A DNA stretch of 10,594 bases from Candidatus Omnitrophota bacterium (GTDB lineage: Bacteria > Omnitrophota > Gorgyraeia > JACOVV01): the NCBI GenBank assembly GCA_023248175.1, contig JAHFFC010000020.1, positions 1 through 10,594 on the forward strand. The letters are read 5' to 3'. How positions within the stretch are numbered: position 1 is the stretch's first letter; each line of letters begins with the position of its first letter. The translations under genes were made by a program, and so were the position numbers. Under the pieces are notes generated by a model. The model did no database searches. It saw only the letters and a program-made list of their open reading frames with translations, and had not been told where the DNA came from. Shown here piece after piece: positions 1 through 5,432 of the stretch.

Positions 1-288
1 CCGGAAAACCGGGTCCCTTTTCCGATGGAAATCGCCTCCTGCCGTCCCTATTTAGTTTCTCAAATTGAACAGATCAAGCCACGAATTATTTGCGCTTTGG
101 GCAAAACCGCCGCGTGGGCTCTCCTCAACACCGCGATTCCTATTTCTCAACTGCGTGGAAGATGGTTTGAATGCCAGGGGATTCCAATGATGCCGACATT
201 TCACCCCGCCTACCTTTTAAGGAACCCACAAGACAAACGACTTGTCTGGGAGGACATGAAAAAGATCCGGCAGGCTTTGGATGAGTAG
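1..288 (+). CDS. Uracil-DNA glycosylase, family 4 type, C-terminal part (5' end outside window)
   Basis: This is the last 95 residues of a uracil-DNA glycosylase of the iron-sulfur family 4/5 type, which removes uracil from DNA at the start of base-excision repair. The frame is open from base 1. It begins inside the family's conserved Cys-Arg-Pro-Pro-x-Asn-Arg segment (PENRVPFP is visible). It continues with EIASCRPYL, whose Cys (codon 40-42) corresponds to one of the four cluster ligands of the family. Then come the IICALGKTAA strand, the LRGRWFECQGIP segment and the HPAYLLRNP motif, which carries the active-site His. The protein ends WEDMKKIRQALDE, a usual end for the family. The Met at base 25 is internal, not the start. 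The stop codon lies inside a palindrome that leads into priA, so the two genes are probably co-transcribed. Family assignment is firm; the subfamily is less so because the N-terminal half is missing. Confidence 0.9.
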   Translation, partial: PENRVPFPMEIASCRPYLVSQIEQIKPRIICALGKTAAWALLNTAIPISQLRGRWFECQGIPMMPTFHPAYLLRNPQDKRLVWEDMKKIRQALDE

Positions 289-312
289 GGACACATTGCA
301 ATGTGCTTCTAC
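285..312. repeat. 28-bp near-perfect palindrome at the glycosylase/priA junction
   Basis: The ends GTAG and CTAC and the core CACATTGCAATGTG pair perfectly around a centre between 298 and 299. Positions 5-7 of each arm give two G-T wobbles and one mismatch. The element covers the TAG stop of the upstream gene and ends 1 bp before the preferred priA ATG. It could be a REP-type element, a dyad operator, or an mRNA hairpin limiting priA translation. A related core, ACATTGCAGTGT, occurs at 2925-2936. Confidence 0.7.
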
Positions 313-313
313 G

Positions 314-2320
314 ATGTTTGCACAAGTTGTTTTGGATCTCCCGTTAGTCACCCCCTTCCATTATAAAGTTCCTGAATTTCTTCAAACAGAATTGCAAGTA
401 GGCCAATGGGTGGAGGTACCGTTTAATAACCGGTTTTGTAAAGGAGTGGTAGTTGGAGTGCAAAAGGAAGCTCCTTCCTTTACCGGCGAGATTAAAGGGA
501 TTAAACGGATTGTTTATCCTGATTGGTATTTACCAGAGGATCTTTTAAGGTTAACCCAATGGATTGCTCAGTATTATTGCTGTTCCTGGGGAGAAGCATT
601 AGCGGCGGCGGTCCCCTCGAAAATCTTAAAACAACGAAGGGGCGATGGGAAAACGCGAGGTGCGAGGTACGAGGTGCTAGGTAAAGATACGAACCCAGCA
701 CCGAATCAATTTTTTGATCTGACTCTTAACCAGAAGGCGAGCCTTGAAAGGATTATATCAGCGCTGGAACAGTCGAAAACGGAAGTTTTTCTGCTGCATG
801 GGGTGACAGCAAGCGGGAAAACTGAAATTTATCTTCGGGCAATCGAACACGTTTTATCGTTGGGGAAATCGGCGATTTTCCTTCTCCCGGAGATTGCCTT
901 GACTCCGCAACTGATCGAATTGTTTCGCGCCAGGTTTCATGAAAAAATAGCGGTTTCTCACAGCGGCCTTTCTGATGCGCAAAGAAAAGAAGAATGGCGG
1001 AGGATTTATCAAGGGAGTGCGGCTGTCGTCATTGGGGCAAGGTCGGCTATTTTCGCCCCTTTGAAAAATTTGGGAATCATTATTCTTGACGAAGAACACG
1101 AATCCACTTACAAGCAGGAAGAAACGCCTCGGTATCACACTCGTGATGTTGCTATTGAAAGAGCGCGGTTCAATAAAGCGGTGATTATTTTGGGAAGCGC
1201 GACTCCTTCCTTAGAATCTTACGCGAAAGCCAAGGAAGGGAAATACTCTCTTCTTTCTCTCCCGCAGAGGGTCGAAAAAAAACCTCTCCCCGGAGTTCTC
1301 CTGGTAGACATGAGAGAGGAAGTCTGGCAGAGCAAGCAATTCTCTATCTTCTCAAGAACTCTCAAGTGCGCTATCGAAGAGGTATTATCTCGTCGGGAAC
1401 AAGGAATTCTATTCATTAACCGGCGCGGATTTTCTCCCTTTGTCCAGTGTCAGGCTTGCGGGGAGGTCGTTGGGTGCCGACGTTGCAGTGTCGGCCTTGC
1501 TTTTCACAGCCGCCAGCAAAAACTGATGTGCCATTACTGCGGCTACCAGATTTCTCCGCCGACACAATGCGGCCGGTGCCAGCAACCGGCGCTTCGGTAC
1601 CTGGGGATAGGGACGGAAAAGGTTGAAAGCGAACTGGCGCGTCTGTTTCCAACGGCTCGGGTGGCGCGTCTTGACAGCGATTCAACTCGAGAAAGAGGCG
1701 TTCATGAATCTGTCTTTCATCAATTCAAAAGGGGCGATCTGGATTTCCTGGTGGGAACCCAAATGGTCGCTAAAGGGTTTGATTTTCCAAAGGTGACAAT
1801 GGTGGGGGTTGTGTTGGCAGATGTGGCGCTTCATTTAACTGATTTCCGTTCAGCCGAGAGAACGTTTAGCTTATTAACCCAGGTCGCGGGAAGGGCTGGA
1901 AGAGGAGAGAGGGCTGGAAAAGTCATCATTCAAACATTTTCGCCGGATCACTACGCCATCAAAAAAGCCCAATCTCAGGATTACGAAGGGTTTTACGCGG
2001 AAGAATTTCGCCATCGGCAGGAGACCCGATTCCCACCGGTGGTTCAGCTGGTGGATATCCTTTTTAAGGGGAGGGATGAAACGCGTGTCGTGGAGACAGC
2101 CAAAGAGACGATGGCTTTATTAAAGCAGAACTCGGAGGGAAAATTTGAACTGCTAGGGCTATCTCCTTGTCCCGTGTCGAGGATACACAACCAATATTAC
2201 TGGCATCTACTGCTGAGGGATGAGATGACCCATCAGATTTCAGAGAAGGTTCAAAAGGTTTTAAGAGAGTACAAGCAGAGGCGGGGAGTAACCATCAAGG
2301 TGGATGTGGACCCGTATTAG
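314..2320 (+). CDS. priA: Primosomal protein N' (PriA), replication-restart DNA helicase
   Basis: PriA is a 3'-to-5' superfamily 2 helicase that recognises abandoned replication forks and reloads the replisome. From the ATG at 314 it has 668 residues. The N-terminal fork-binding domain begins MFAQVVLDLPL. Helicase motifs follow: GVTASGKT (Walker A, about 163-170), LLPEIALTPQ, DEEH (about 259-262), GSATPS, then a zinc region with eight Cys (about 379, 382, 388, 391, 406, 409, 419, 422). GTQMVAKGFDFP and QVAGRAGRG complete lobe 2. The start at 314 is chosen because the family typically begins exactly at this point; an upstream in-frame ATG at 281 would add 11 residues encoded by the palindrome. 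Neither start has a good Shine-Dalgarno. The protein is shorter than E. coli PriA (732). Only about 35 residues separate the N-terminal domain from the helicase core, leaving little room for the usual winged-helix domain. A heptanucleotide tandem repeat lies in that linker. Confidence 0.96.
   Translation: MFAQVVLDLPLVTPFHYKVPEFLQTELQVGQWVEVPFNNRFCKGVVVGVQKEAPSFTGEIKGIKRIVYPDWYLPEDLLRLTQWIAQYYCCSWGEALAAAVPSKILKQRRGDGKTRGARYEVLGKDTNPAPNQFFDLTLNQKASLERIISALEQSKTEVFLLHGVTASGKTEIYLRAIEHVLSLGKSAIFLLPEIALTPQLIELFRARFHEKIAVSHSGLSDAQRKEEWRRIYQGSAAVVIGARSAIFAPLKNLGIIILDEEHESTYKQEETPRYHTRDVAIERARFNKAVIILGSATPSLESYAKAKEGKYSLLSLPQRVEKKPLPGVLLVDMREEVWQSKQFSIFSRTLKCAIEEVLSRREQGILFINRRGFSPFVQCQACGEVVGCRRCSVGLAFHSRQQKLMCHYCGYQISPPTQCGRCQQPALRYLGIGTEKVESELARLFPTARVARLDSDSTRERGVHESVFHQFKRGDLDFLVGTQMVAKGFDFPKVTMVGVVLADVALHLTDFRSAERTFSLLTQVAGRAGRGERAGKVIIQTFSPDHYAIKKAQSQDYEGFYAEEFRHRQETRFPPVVQLVDILFKGRDETRVVETAKETMALLKQNSEGKFELLGLSPCPVSRIHNQYYWHLLLRDEMTHQISEKVQKVLREYKQRRGVTIKVDVDPY
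656..683. repeat. priA: Four tandem 7-bp units (CGAGGTR) inside priA
   Basis: The units are CGAGGTG, CGAGGTA, CGAGGTG and CTAGGTA, head to tail. They encode part of the linker GKTRGARYEVLGKD between the PriA N-terminal domain and the helicase core. Because 7 is not a multiple of 3, gain or loss of one unit would shift the reading frame. A net change of three units would keep it. Confidence 0.75.
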
Positions 2321-2901
2321 CTATGAGCCTCTTCTTTCATTCCCCTGATGGCATCCATGGCATCAAGGTTCTTTAAATTCCTTTCCGCCTCGCTGTTCTT
2401 GGGGTCTATTTTAAGGATTTGTTGAAAATACTCTCTTGCCTGGACGGGTTGATCGAGCTGAAGATAGAGTTGGGTCAGTTGTTTTAAAGCCGGAACGTGA
2501 TTGGGAGATCCCACTAGGATTTCCTGCAAAGTCTGCACGGCTGCCTGCGGTTGATTTTCTGCAACGAAGAGATTGGCGATAGCGATCATTGCCAATGTGT
2601 TAAAAGGGTCAACGGAAAGGACGTTTTCATAAGCCTCGATAATTTTCCACCGGTTGTCTTTGTTCTTGGATTCGACTATTTTGGCGGTGATCAATCGAGG
2701 GAGTGTCAGCAGGGTTTGAACTGTTTTCTGAATCGTGGAGGAAGACTTAGCGCGTTGTTGTTTGGCGAGATGGAGCAGGTGCCGCGCTTCAGCAGAGGAA
2801 GGGGAATCCGATAAAAGGTGTGCTAAAACTTCAACGCAATAATCAAAATTACCTTTGTCAAAGGTCTCTTTTGCTTTTTTCAGTTGCTCCGTTATTTCCA
2901 T
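2317..2901 (-). CDS. Small TPR-repeat protein
   Basis: This 194-residue protein is built almost entirely from helix-pair repeats. TPR-like units appear at about residues 3-36 (AKETFDKGNFDYCVEVLAHL), 68-100 (ITAKI..AYENVLSVDPF), 103-136 (LAMIAIANLFVAENQPQAAV) and 137-170 (ALKQLTQLYLQLDQPVQAR, ending KIDPKN). There is no signal peptide or membrane segment, so it is probably a cytoplasmic protein-interaction scaffold; no partner can be read from the sequence. The frame is open up to 2982, but I place the start at the ATG complementary to 2899-2901. A promoter -10 box ends only 9 bases upstream, so longer starts would lie outside the transcript. No Shine-Dalgarno precedes it, in keeping with a leaderless message. 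Its TAA overlaps the priA TAG from the opposite strand by 4 bp. A Met at 2928 is a weaker alternative start. Confidence 0.85.
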   Translation of the reverse strand: MEITEQLKKAKETFDKGNFDYCVEVLAHLLSDSPSSAEARHLLHLAKQQRAKSSSTIQKTVQTLLTLPRLITAKIVESKNKDNRWKIIEAYENVLSVDPFNTLAMIAIANLFVAENQPQAAVQTLQEILVGSPNHVPALKQLTQLYLQLDQPVQAREYFQQILKIDPKNSEAERNLKNLDAMDAIRGMKEEAHS

Positions 2902-2909
2902 TTTTAAAG

Positions 2910-2939
2910 ATTGTATCCCGTAATACATTGCAGTGTCAA
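2910..2939 (-). promoter_or_regulatory. Sigma70-type promoter of the TPR gene, probably leaderless
   Basis: Read on the minus strand there is a perfect -35 TTGACA (complement of 2934-2939), an 18-bp spacer, and the -10 TACAAT (complement of 2910-2915), which matches TATAAT at five of six positions. The expected transcription start is about 2902-2904, within a few bases of the ATG at 2901. This leaves essentially no 5' leader. Confidence 0.75.
2925..2936. promoter_or_regulatory. Dyad overlapping the -35 box of the TPR promoter (candidate operator)
   Basis: ACATTGCAGTGT is a 12-bp dyad with one G-T mismatch pair. It overlaps the -35 hexamer and the start of the spacer, a common place for a repressor site. 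Its core is 11/12 identical to the centre of the palindrome at 285-312, so it may instead be a diverged copy of the same repeat. Confidence 0.4.
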
Positions 2940-2956
2940 GCGTCTGTATTCGATGA

Positions 2957-3046
2957 CAGAAGTTCCCCATCAACTTGGACACCCCCCTTTTTCAAAGGGG
3001 GAGTTTTAAGGTTATCAACGTCATCAGTCAACTTAGGGAACTTCTG
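2957..3046. repeat. 90-bp inverted-repeat element enclosing a GC-rich hairpin
   Basis: The ends CAGAAGTTCCC (2957-2967) and GGGAACTTCTG (3036-3046) are exact 11-bp inverted copies. Between them CCCCCTTT (2983-2990) and AAAGGGGG (2994-3001) form a perfect 8-bp stem with a 3-base loop. A short TTTT follows at 3003-3006. The hairpin resembles the arms of the element at 5318-5399. It may be a REP-like or MITE-like sequence, and it could also stop transcription weakly in the rightward direction. No coding capacity is evident. Confidence 0.65.
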
Positions 3047-3063
3047 ACGCGCACAGGAAAAGT

Positions 3064-3093
3064 TTGACAATTTCAGCGAATCTGTGTTATGAA
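3064..3093 (+). promoter_or_regulatory. Promoter of the sugar-nucleotide operon
   Basis: A perfect TTGACA (3064-3069) is followed after 18 bp by TATGAA (3088-3093), preceded by TGT (3085-3087) in the manner of an extended -10. Transcription would start near 3100, giving a leader of about 65 bases before the first gene. That gene has GGAGG at 3152-3156, 8 bases from its ATG at 3165. Confidence 0.6.
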
Positions 3094-3097
3094 CATA

Positions 3098-3120
3098 GCT
3101 TATCAATAGGTAAGATAAGC
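3098..3120 (+). promoter_or_regulatory. Inverted repeat at the predicted transcription start (candidate operator or leader hairpin)
   Basis: GCTTATC (3098-3104) and GATAAGC (3114-3120) are perfect 7-bp inverted copies separated by 9 bases. They lie just downstream of the predicted -10 box. Either a repressor-binding dyad or a 5' hairpin on the operon transcript would fit. Confidence 0.45.
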
Positions 3121-3164
3121 GATTGAGCATGTCTGATACCTAACAATCAGCGGAGGATTGAGTT

Positions 3165-4370
3165 ATGGGAAATGAATCCCTACGGATCGCCGTAGTGGGG
3201 GGAGGGGGGCATGTGGGTCTGCCTTTGGCGCTCCTCTTAGCGAAAAAAGGGTTTGGTGTCACTATCATTGACAGTAATCAGCGGAAAATCGAAGGGCTAA
3301 AACGGGGGGAATTTCCATTCATGGAGGATGGAGGGATCGAGGTGCTTCGCGAATTAAAAGATTCTTCGCTGGTTTTTACCTCTAGTCATGAGAAAGTCGT
3401 GGATGCGGATGTCGTCATTCTGACCGTTGGCACACCGGTGGATGAACACCTAAACCCGGACCTAACGCCCGTTTATGCGGCAATTGATCAAATTAAACCG
3501 TATCTGCGCAATGGACAGGTTTTGCTATTGCGAAGCACCTTATTCCCAGGCACGTCGGAGAAGATACATACCTTATTGAATACGGCTGGATTGAAAATAG
3601 GGGTCTCTTTCTGCCCTGAACGAATCGCACAGGGGAAAGCGCTTAGGGAATTGCAGGAATTGCCTCAGATTGTCTCAGGGAGTGATGAAGTGAGCCTGGC
3701 AGTCGCCAAGAGAATTTTTTCTACCATCACTTCTGAAATCATCGAACTAGGAATGAAAGAAGCTGAATTGGCTAAGTTGTTCAGTAATGCCTGGCGGTAC
3801 ATTAAGTTTGCCGTTGCCAATCAGTTCTATATCTTGGCGGTTGAGAAGGGGCTTGACTTCCATCGGATCCGGAAAGCGATGATGCTCAGCTATGAACGCG
3901 CCGCTGATTTCCCCACTGCAGGTTTCACCGCGGGGCCGTGCTTGTTTAAAGACACGATGCAATTAGCCGCCTATTGCAGGCAAAATTTTCCGCTGGGACA
4001 TTCCGCTATGCTGGTGAATGAGACTTTGCCTGATTTTTTAGTGGAGCAGATCAAACAAGAACAATCCCTTGTCGGGCTTCATATCGGCATTTTGGGGATG
4101 GCGTTTAAGGCCGACAGCGATGATAACCGAGAATCGTTGTCCTACAAATTGAGGAAATTGCTTCAATACGAGGGAGCGATAGTAATGTGCGCAGATCCTT
4201 ACGTTAAGGATCCGAGTTTCCATCCTGTAGAAACGGTATTAAAATCGTGTTCTCTTATTTTTATCGGGTGTCCACACTCTATTTACCGTGATATCAAATT
4301 TGGCGATCATCGAGTCATTGACTGTTGGGGGATGGCTACTGTAGATACTCTTGCACAATGCTTCCCTTGA
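3165..4370 (+). CDS. UDP-sugar (UDP-glucose / UDP-ManNAc type) 6-dehydrogenase
   Basis: This family oxidises the C6 hydroxyl of a nucleotide sugar to a carboxylate in two NAD+-dependent steps, giving a UDP-uronic acid. The protein has 401 residues, normal for the family. The N-terminal Rossmann fold carries VVGGGGHVGLPLA (about 10-23). RSTLFPGTSE (123-132) and FCPER (149-153) follow. The middle domain has ELAKLFSNAWR (201-211), with the family Lys204 and Asn208. The catalytic cysteine is Cys259 in GPCLFKDT. The C-terminal domain includes GMAFKADSDDNRES (311-324). The layout is closer to the WecC/ManNAc and polysaccharide-type dehydrogenases than to eukaryotic UGDH, but the substrate cannot be fixed from sequence. 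It is the first gene of the operon, with a strong GGAGG. It overlaps the next gene by 13 bp if that gene starts at 4358. Confidence 0.93.
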   Translation: MGNESLRIAVVGGGGHVGLPLALLLAKKGFGVTIIDSNQRKIEGLKRGEFPFMEDGGIEVLRELKDSSLVFTSSHEKVVDADVVILTVGTPVDEHLNPDLTPVYAAIDQIKPYLRNGQVLLLRSTLFPGTSEKIHTLLNTAGLKIGVSFCPERIAQGKALRELQELPQIVSGSDEVSLAVAKRIFSTITSEIIELGMKEAELAKLFSNAWRYIKFAVANQFYILAVEKGLDFHRIRKAMMLSYERAADFPTAGFTAGPCLFKDTMQLAAYCRQNFPLGHSAMLVNETLPDFLVEQIKQEQSLVGLHIGILGMAFKADSDDNRESLSYKLRKLLQYEGAIVMCADPYVKDPSFHPVETVLKSCSLIFIGCPHSIYRDIKFGDHRVIDCWGMATVDTLAQCFP

Positions 4371-5311
4371 CAATTCTGGTAACAGGCGCGTCAGGTTTTA
4401 TTGGGTCGTGGTTGATTCCAGTCCTGACAAAAGCACTGCCAAACAGTTCCATCATCGGAGTAGGACGGCGAGCAGAACCTCCTCAAGAGTCAACAGGTTC
4501 TAACTATGAATACATTTCTTATGATTTGCGCGAGCCCGCCGGATTTAAGAAATGCCTTCCAAGCAAAGCAGATGTAATCATTCATCTGGCCGGAGATCCC
4601 CGGACCTTCTTAAGATCCGAAGAGGCTGGTCATCAAGTAAGAACCAACGTTATGCTGACTTTGAACATCCTCGATTACGCGATTTCTGCTAGAACGGAAT
4701 TATTCATGTTGGCCAGCAGTGTTTATGTCTACTCTGGGAATTCTAAGATTCCATTCCGCGAAGAAGAAGTTGGGGTGCCTGCCGAAAATCTGGGGGCGAC
4801 GAAGATAGCCGCTGAAGCCTTGGTAAAGGCGAGAGCCATCGCGGGGTGTTTTCGTTCCTTAGCTTTTCGAATCTTTACAGCTTATGGGCCGCGTTTTCGC
4901 CAAACCCAATTCATTCCTCAGGCAATCAAAAAACTCAGGTCTGAGGAGCCAACAGCGCGGTTTGGTTCCTCCGATGTCAAAAGAGATTTTATTTATGTGG
5001 AAGATGTTGCCGCCGCTTTTCTGGCAGGGCTCTCTTTCCAGCGGCAGAAACAGATGTATGAAGTGTTGAACGTTGGATCGGGAGCGGCTACTAGCATTAA
5101 GGAGATCGTTTTCTTGTTGGCAGAATTGCTGGAAATTCACAAACCGATCGAATTTTTATCAGACCAGCCGAATCGGAGCGAGGCAGATAATGACCATCAA
5201 GCTGACCTGCGGCGAATTCAAACGGTGTTAGGATGGAAACCGGCGACACCGCTAAAAGAGGGGCTTCGTCGTACCATTGAAAATAGCGCTGTTCCAAGTT
5301 TAAATCGCTAA
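4358..5311 (+). CDS. Extended SDR, nucleotide-sugar epimerase/dehydratase-like, with altered active site
   Basis: This 317-residue Rossmann-fold protein of the NAD-dependent epimerase/dehydratase family would modify a nucleotide sugar (epimerase, dehydratase or reductase). It shows VTGASGFIG (8-16) for NAD(P) binding, HLAGDP (76-81), the LASSVYVYS strand (118-126) with the active-site Ser, RIFTAYGPR (171-179), and RDFIYVEDVAAAF. The family YxxxK motif reads LGATK (145-149): Lys149 is present but the catalytic Tyr is Leu (CTG at 4790-4792). The rest of the fold looks intact, so it may have a changed mechanism or a non-catalytic role. The ATG at 4358 is chosen because it puts the first beta strand at residue 4. 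A TTG at 4325 in the same frame would add 11 residues. The stop lies in a 9-bp sequence repeated after the following hairpin element. Confidence 0.9.
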   Translation: MLPLTILVTGASGFIGSWLIPVLTKALPNSSIIGVGRRAEPPQESTGSNYEYISYDLREPAGFKKCLPSKADVIIHLAGDPRTFLRSEEAGHQVRTNVMLTLNILDYAISARTELFMLASSVYVYSGNSKIPFREEEVGVPAENLGATKIAAEALVKARAIAGCFRSLAFRIFTAYGPRFRQTQFIPQAIKKLRSEEPTARFGSSDVKRDFIYVEDVAAAFLAGLSFQRQKQMYEVLNVGSGAATSIKEIVFLLAELLEIHKPIEFLSDQPNRSEADNDHQADLRRIQTVLGWKPATPLKEGLRRTIENSAVPSLNR

Positions 5312-5317
5312 CTCACC

Positions 5318-5399
5318 TTCCTCCCCTTTGTAAGGGGAGGCTAGGTGGGGTAGAGATGTCTCTACCTCCCCTAACCCCTCCTTACAAAGGAGGGGGGAA
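5318..5399. repeat. REPIN-like element: two opposed hairpins around a central palindrome
   Basis: The left arm CCTCCCCTT / AAGGGGAGG (5320-5340, loop TGT) and the right arm CCCCTCCTT / AAGGAGGGG (5375-5395, loop ACA) each form a perfect 9-bp hairpin. They are related to each other as inverted copies. The centre GTAGAGA-TG-TCTCTAC (5350-5365) is itself palindromic, so all 82 bases can fold as a long imperfect hairpin or a cloverleaf. The 9-bp AATCGCTAA occurs on both sides (5303-5311 and 5412-5420). No T-tract follows, so it is not an obvious terminator, though it could protect the upstream mRNA or reduce read-through. Confidence 0.8.
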
Positions 5400-5432
5400 C
5401 TGCGTAAGATGAATCGCTAAATAAGGGTTGCC

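Noticed and set aside
281..313. Upstream in-frame ATG as the start of PriA
   Set aside because: The added 11 residues come from the palindrome, and PriA proteins normally begin at the MFAQVVLDLP position. No Shine-Dalgarno supports either start, so it stays only a possibility.
1416..1685. Minus-strand open frame opposite the PriA zinc region
   Set aside because: It is a shadow of the well-conserved priA frame and has no recognisable protein features.
2902..2982. N-terminal extension of the TPR protein
   Set aside because: It reads through the promoter, dyad and one end of the inverted-repeat element. The residues look unlike a protein start of this family.
2820..3047. Small plus-strand reading frame crossing the intergenic repeats
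   Set aside because: It spans the start of the opposite gene and the hairpin element. Peptides such as PPFFKGGV are the typical spurious translation of such repeats.
4325..4357. TTG start giving the first SDR 11 more residues
   Set aside because: It would deepen the overlap with the dehydrogenase, and the Rossmann strand already starts correctly from the ATG at 4358.
5318..5399. REPIN-like element as an intrinsic terminator splitting the operon
   Set aside because: Neither hairpin is followed by a T-tract, so termination is not supported, although partial attenuation is possible.
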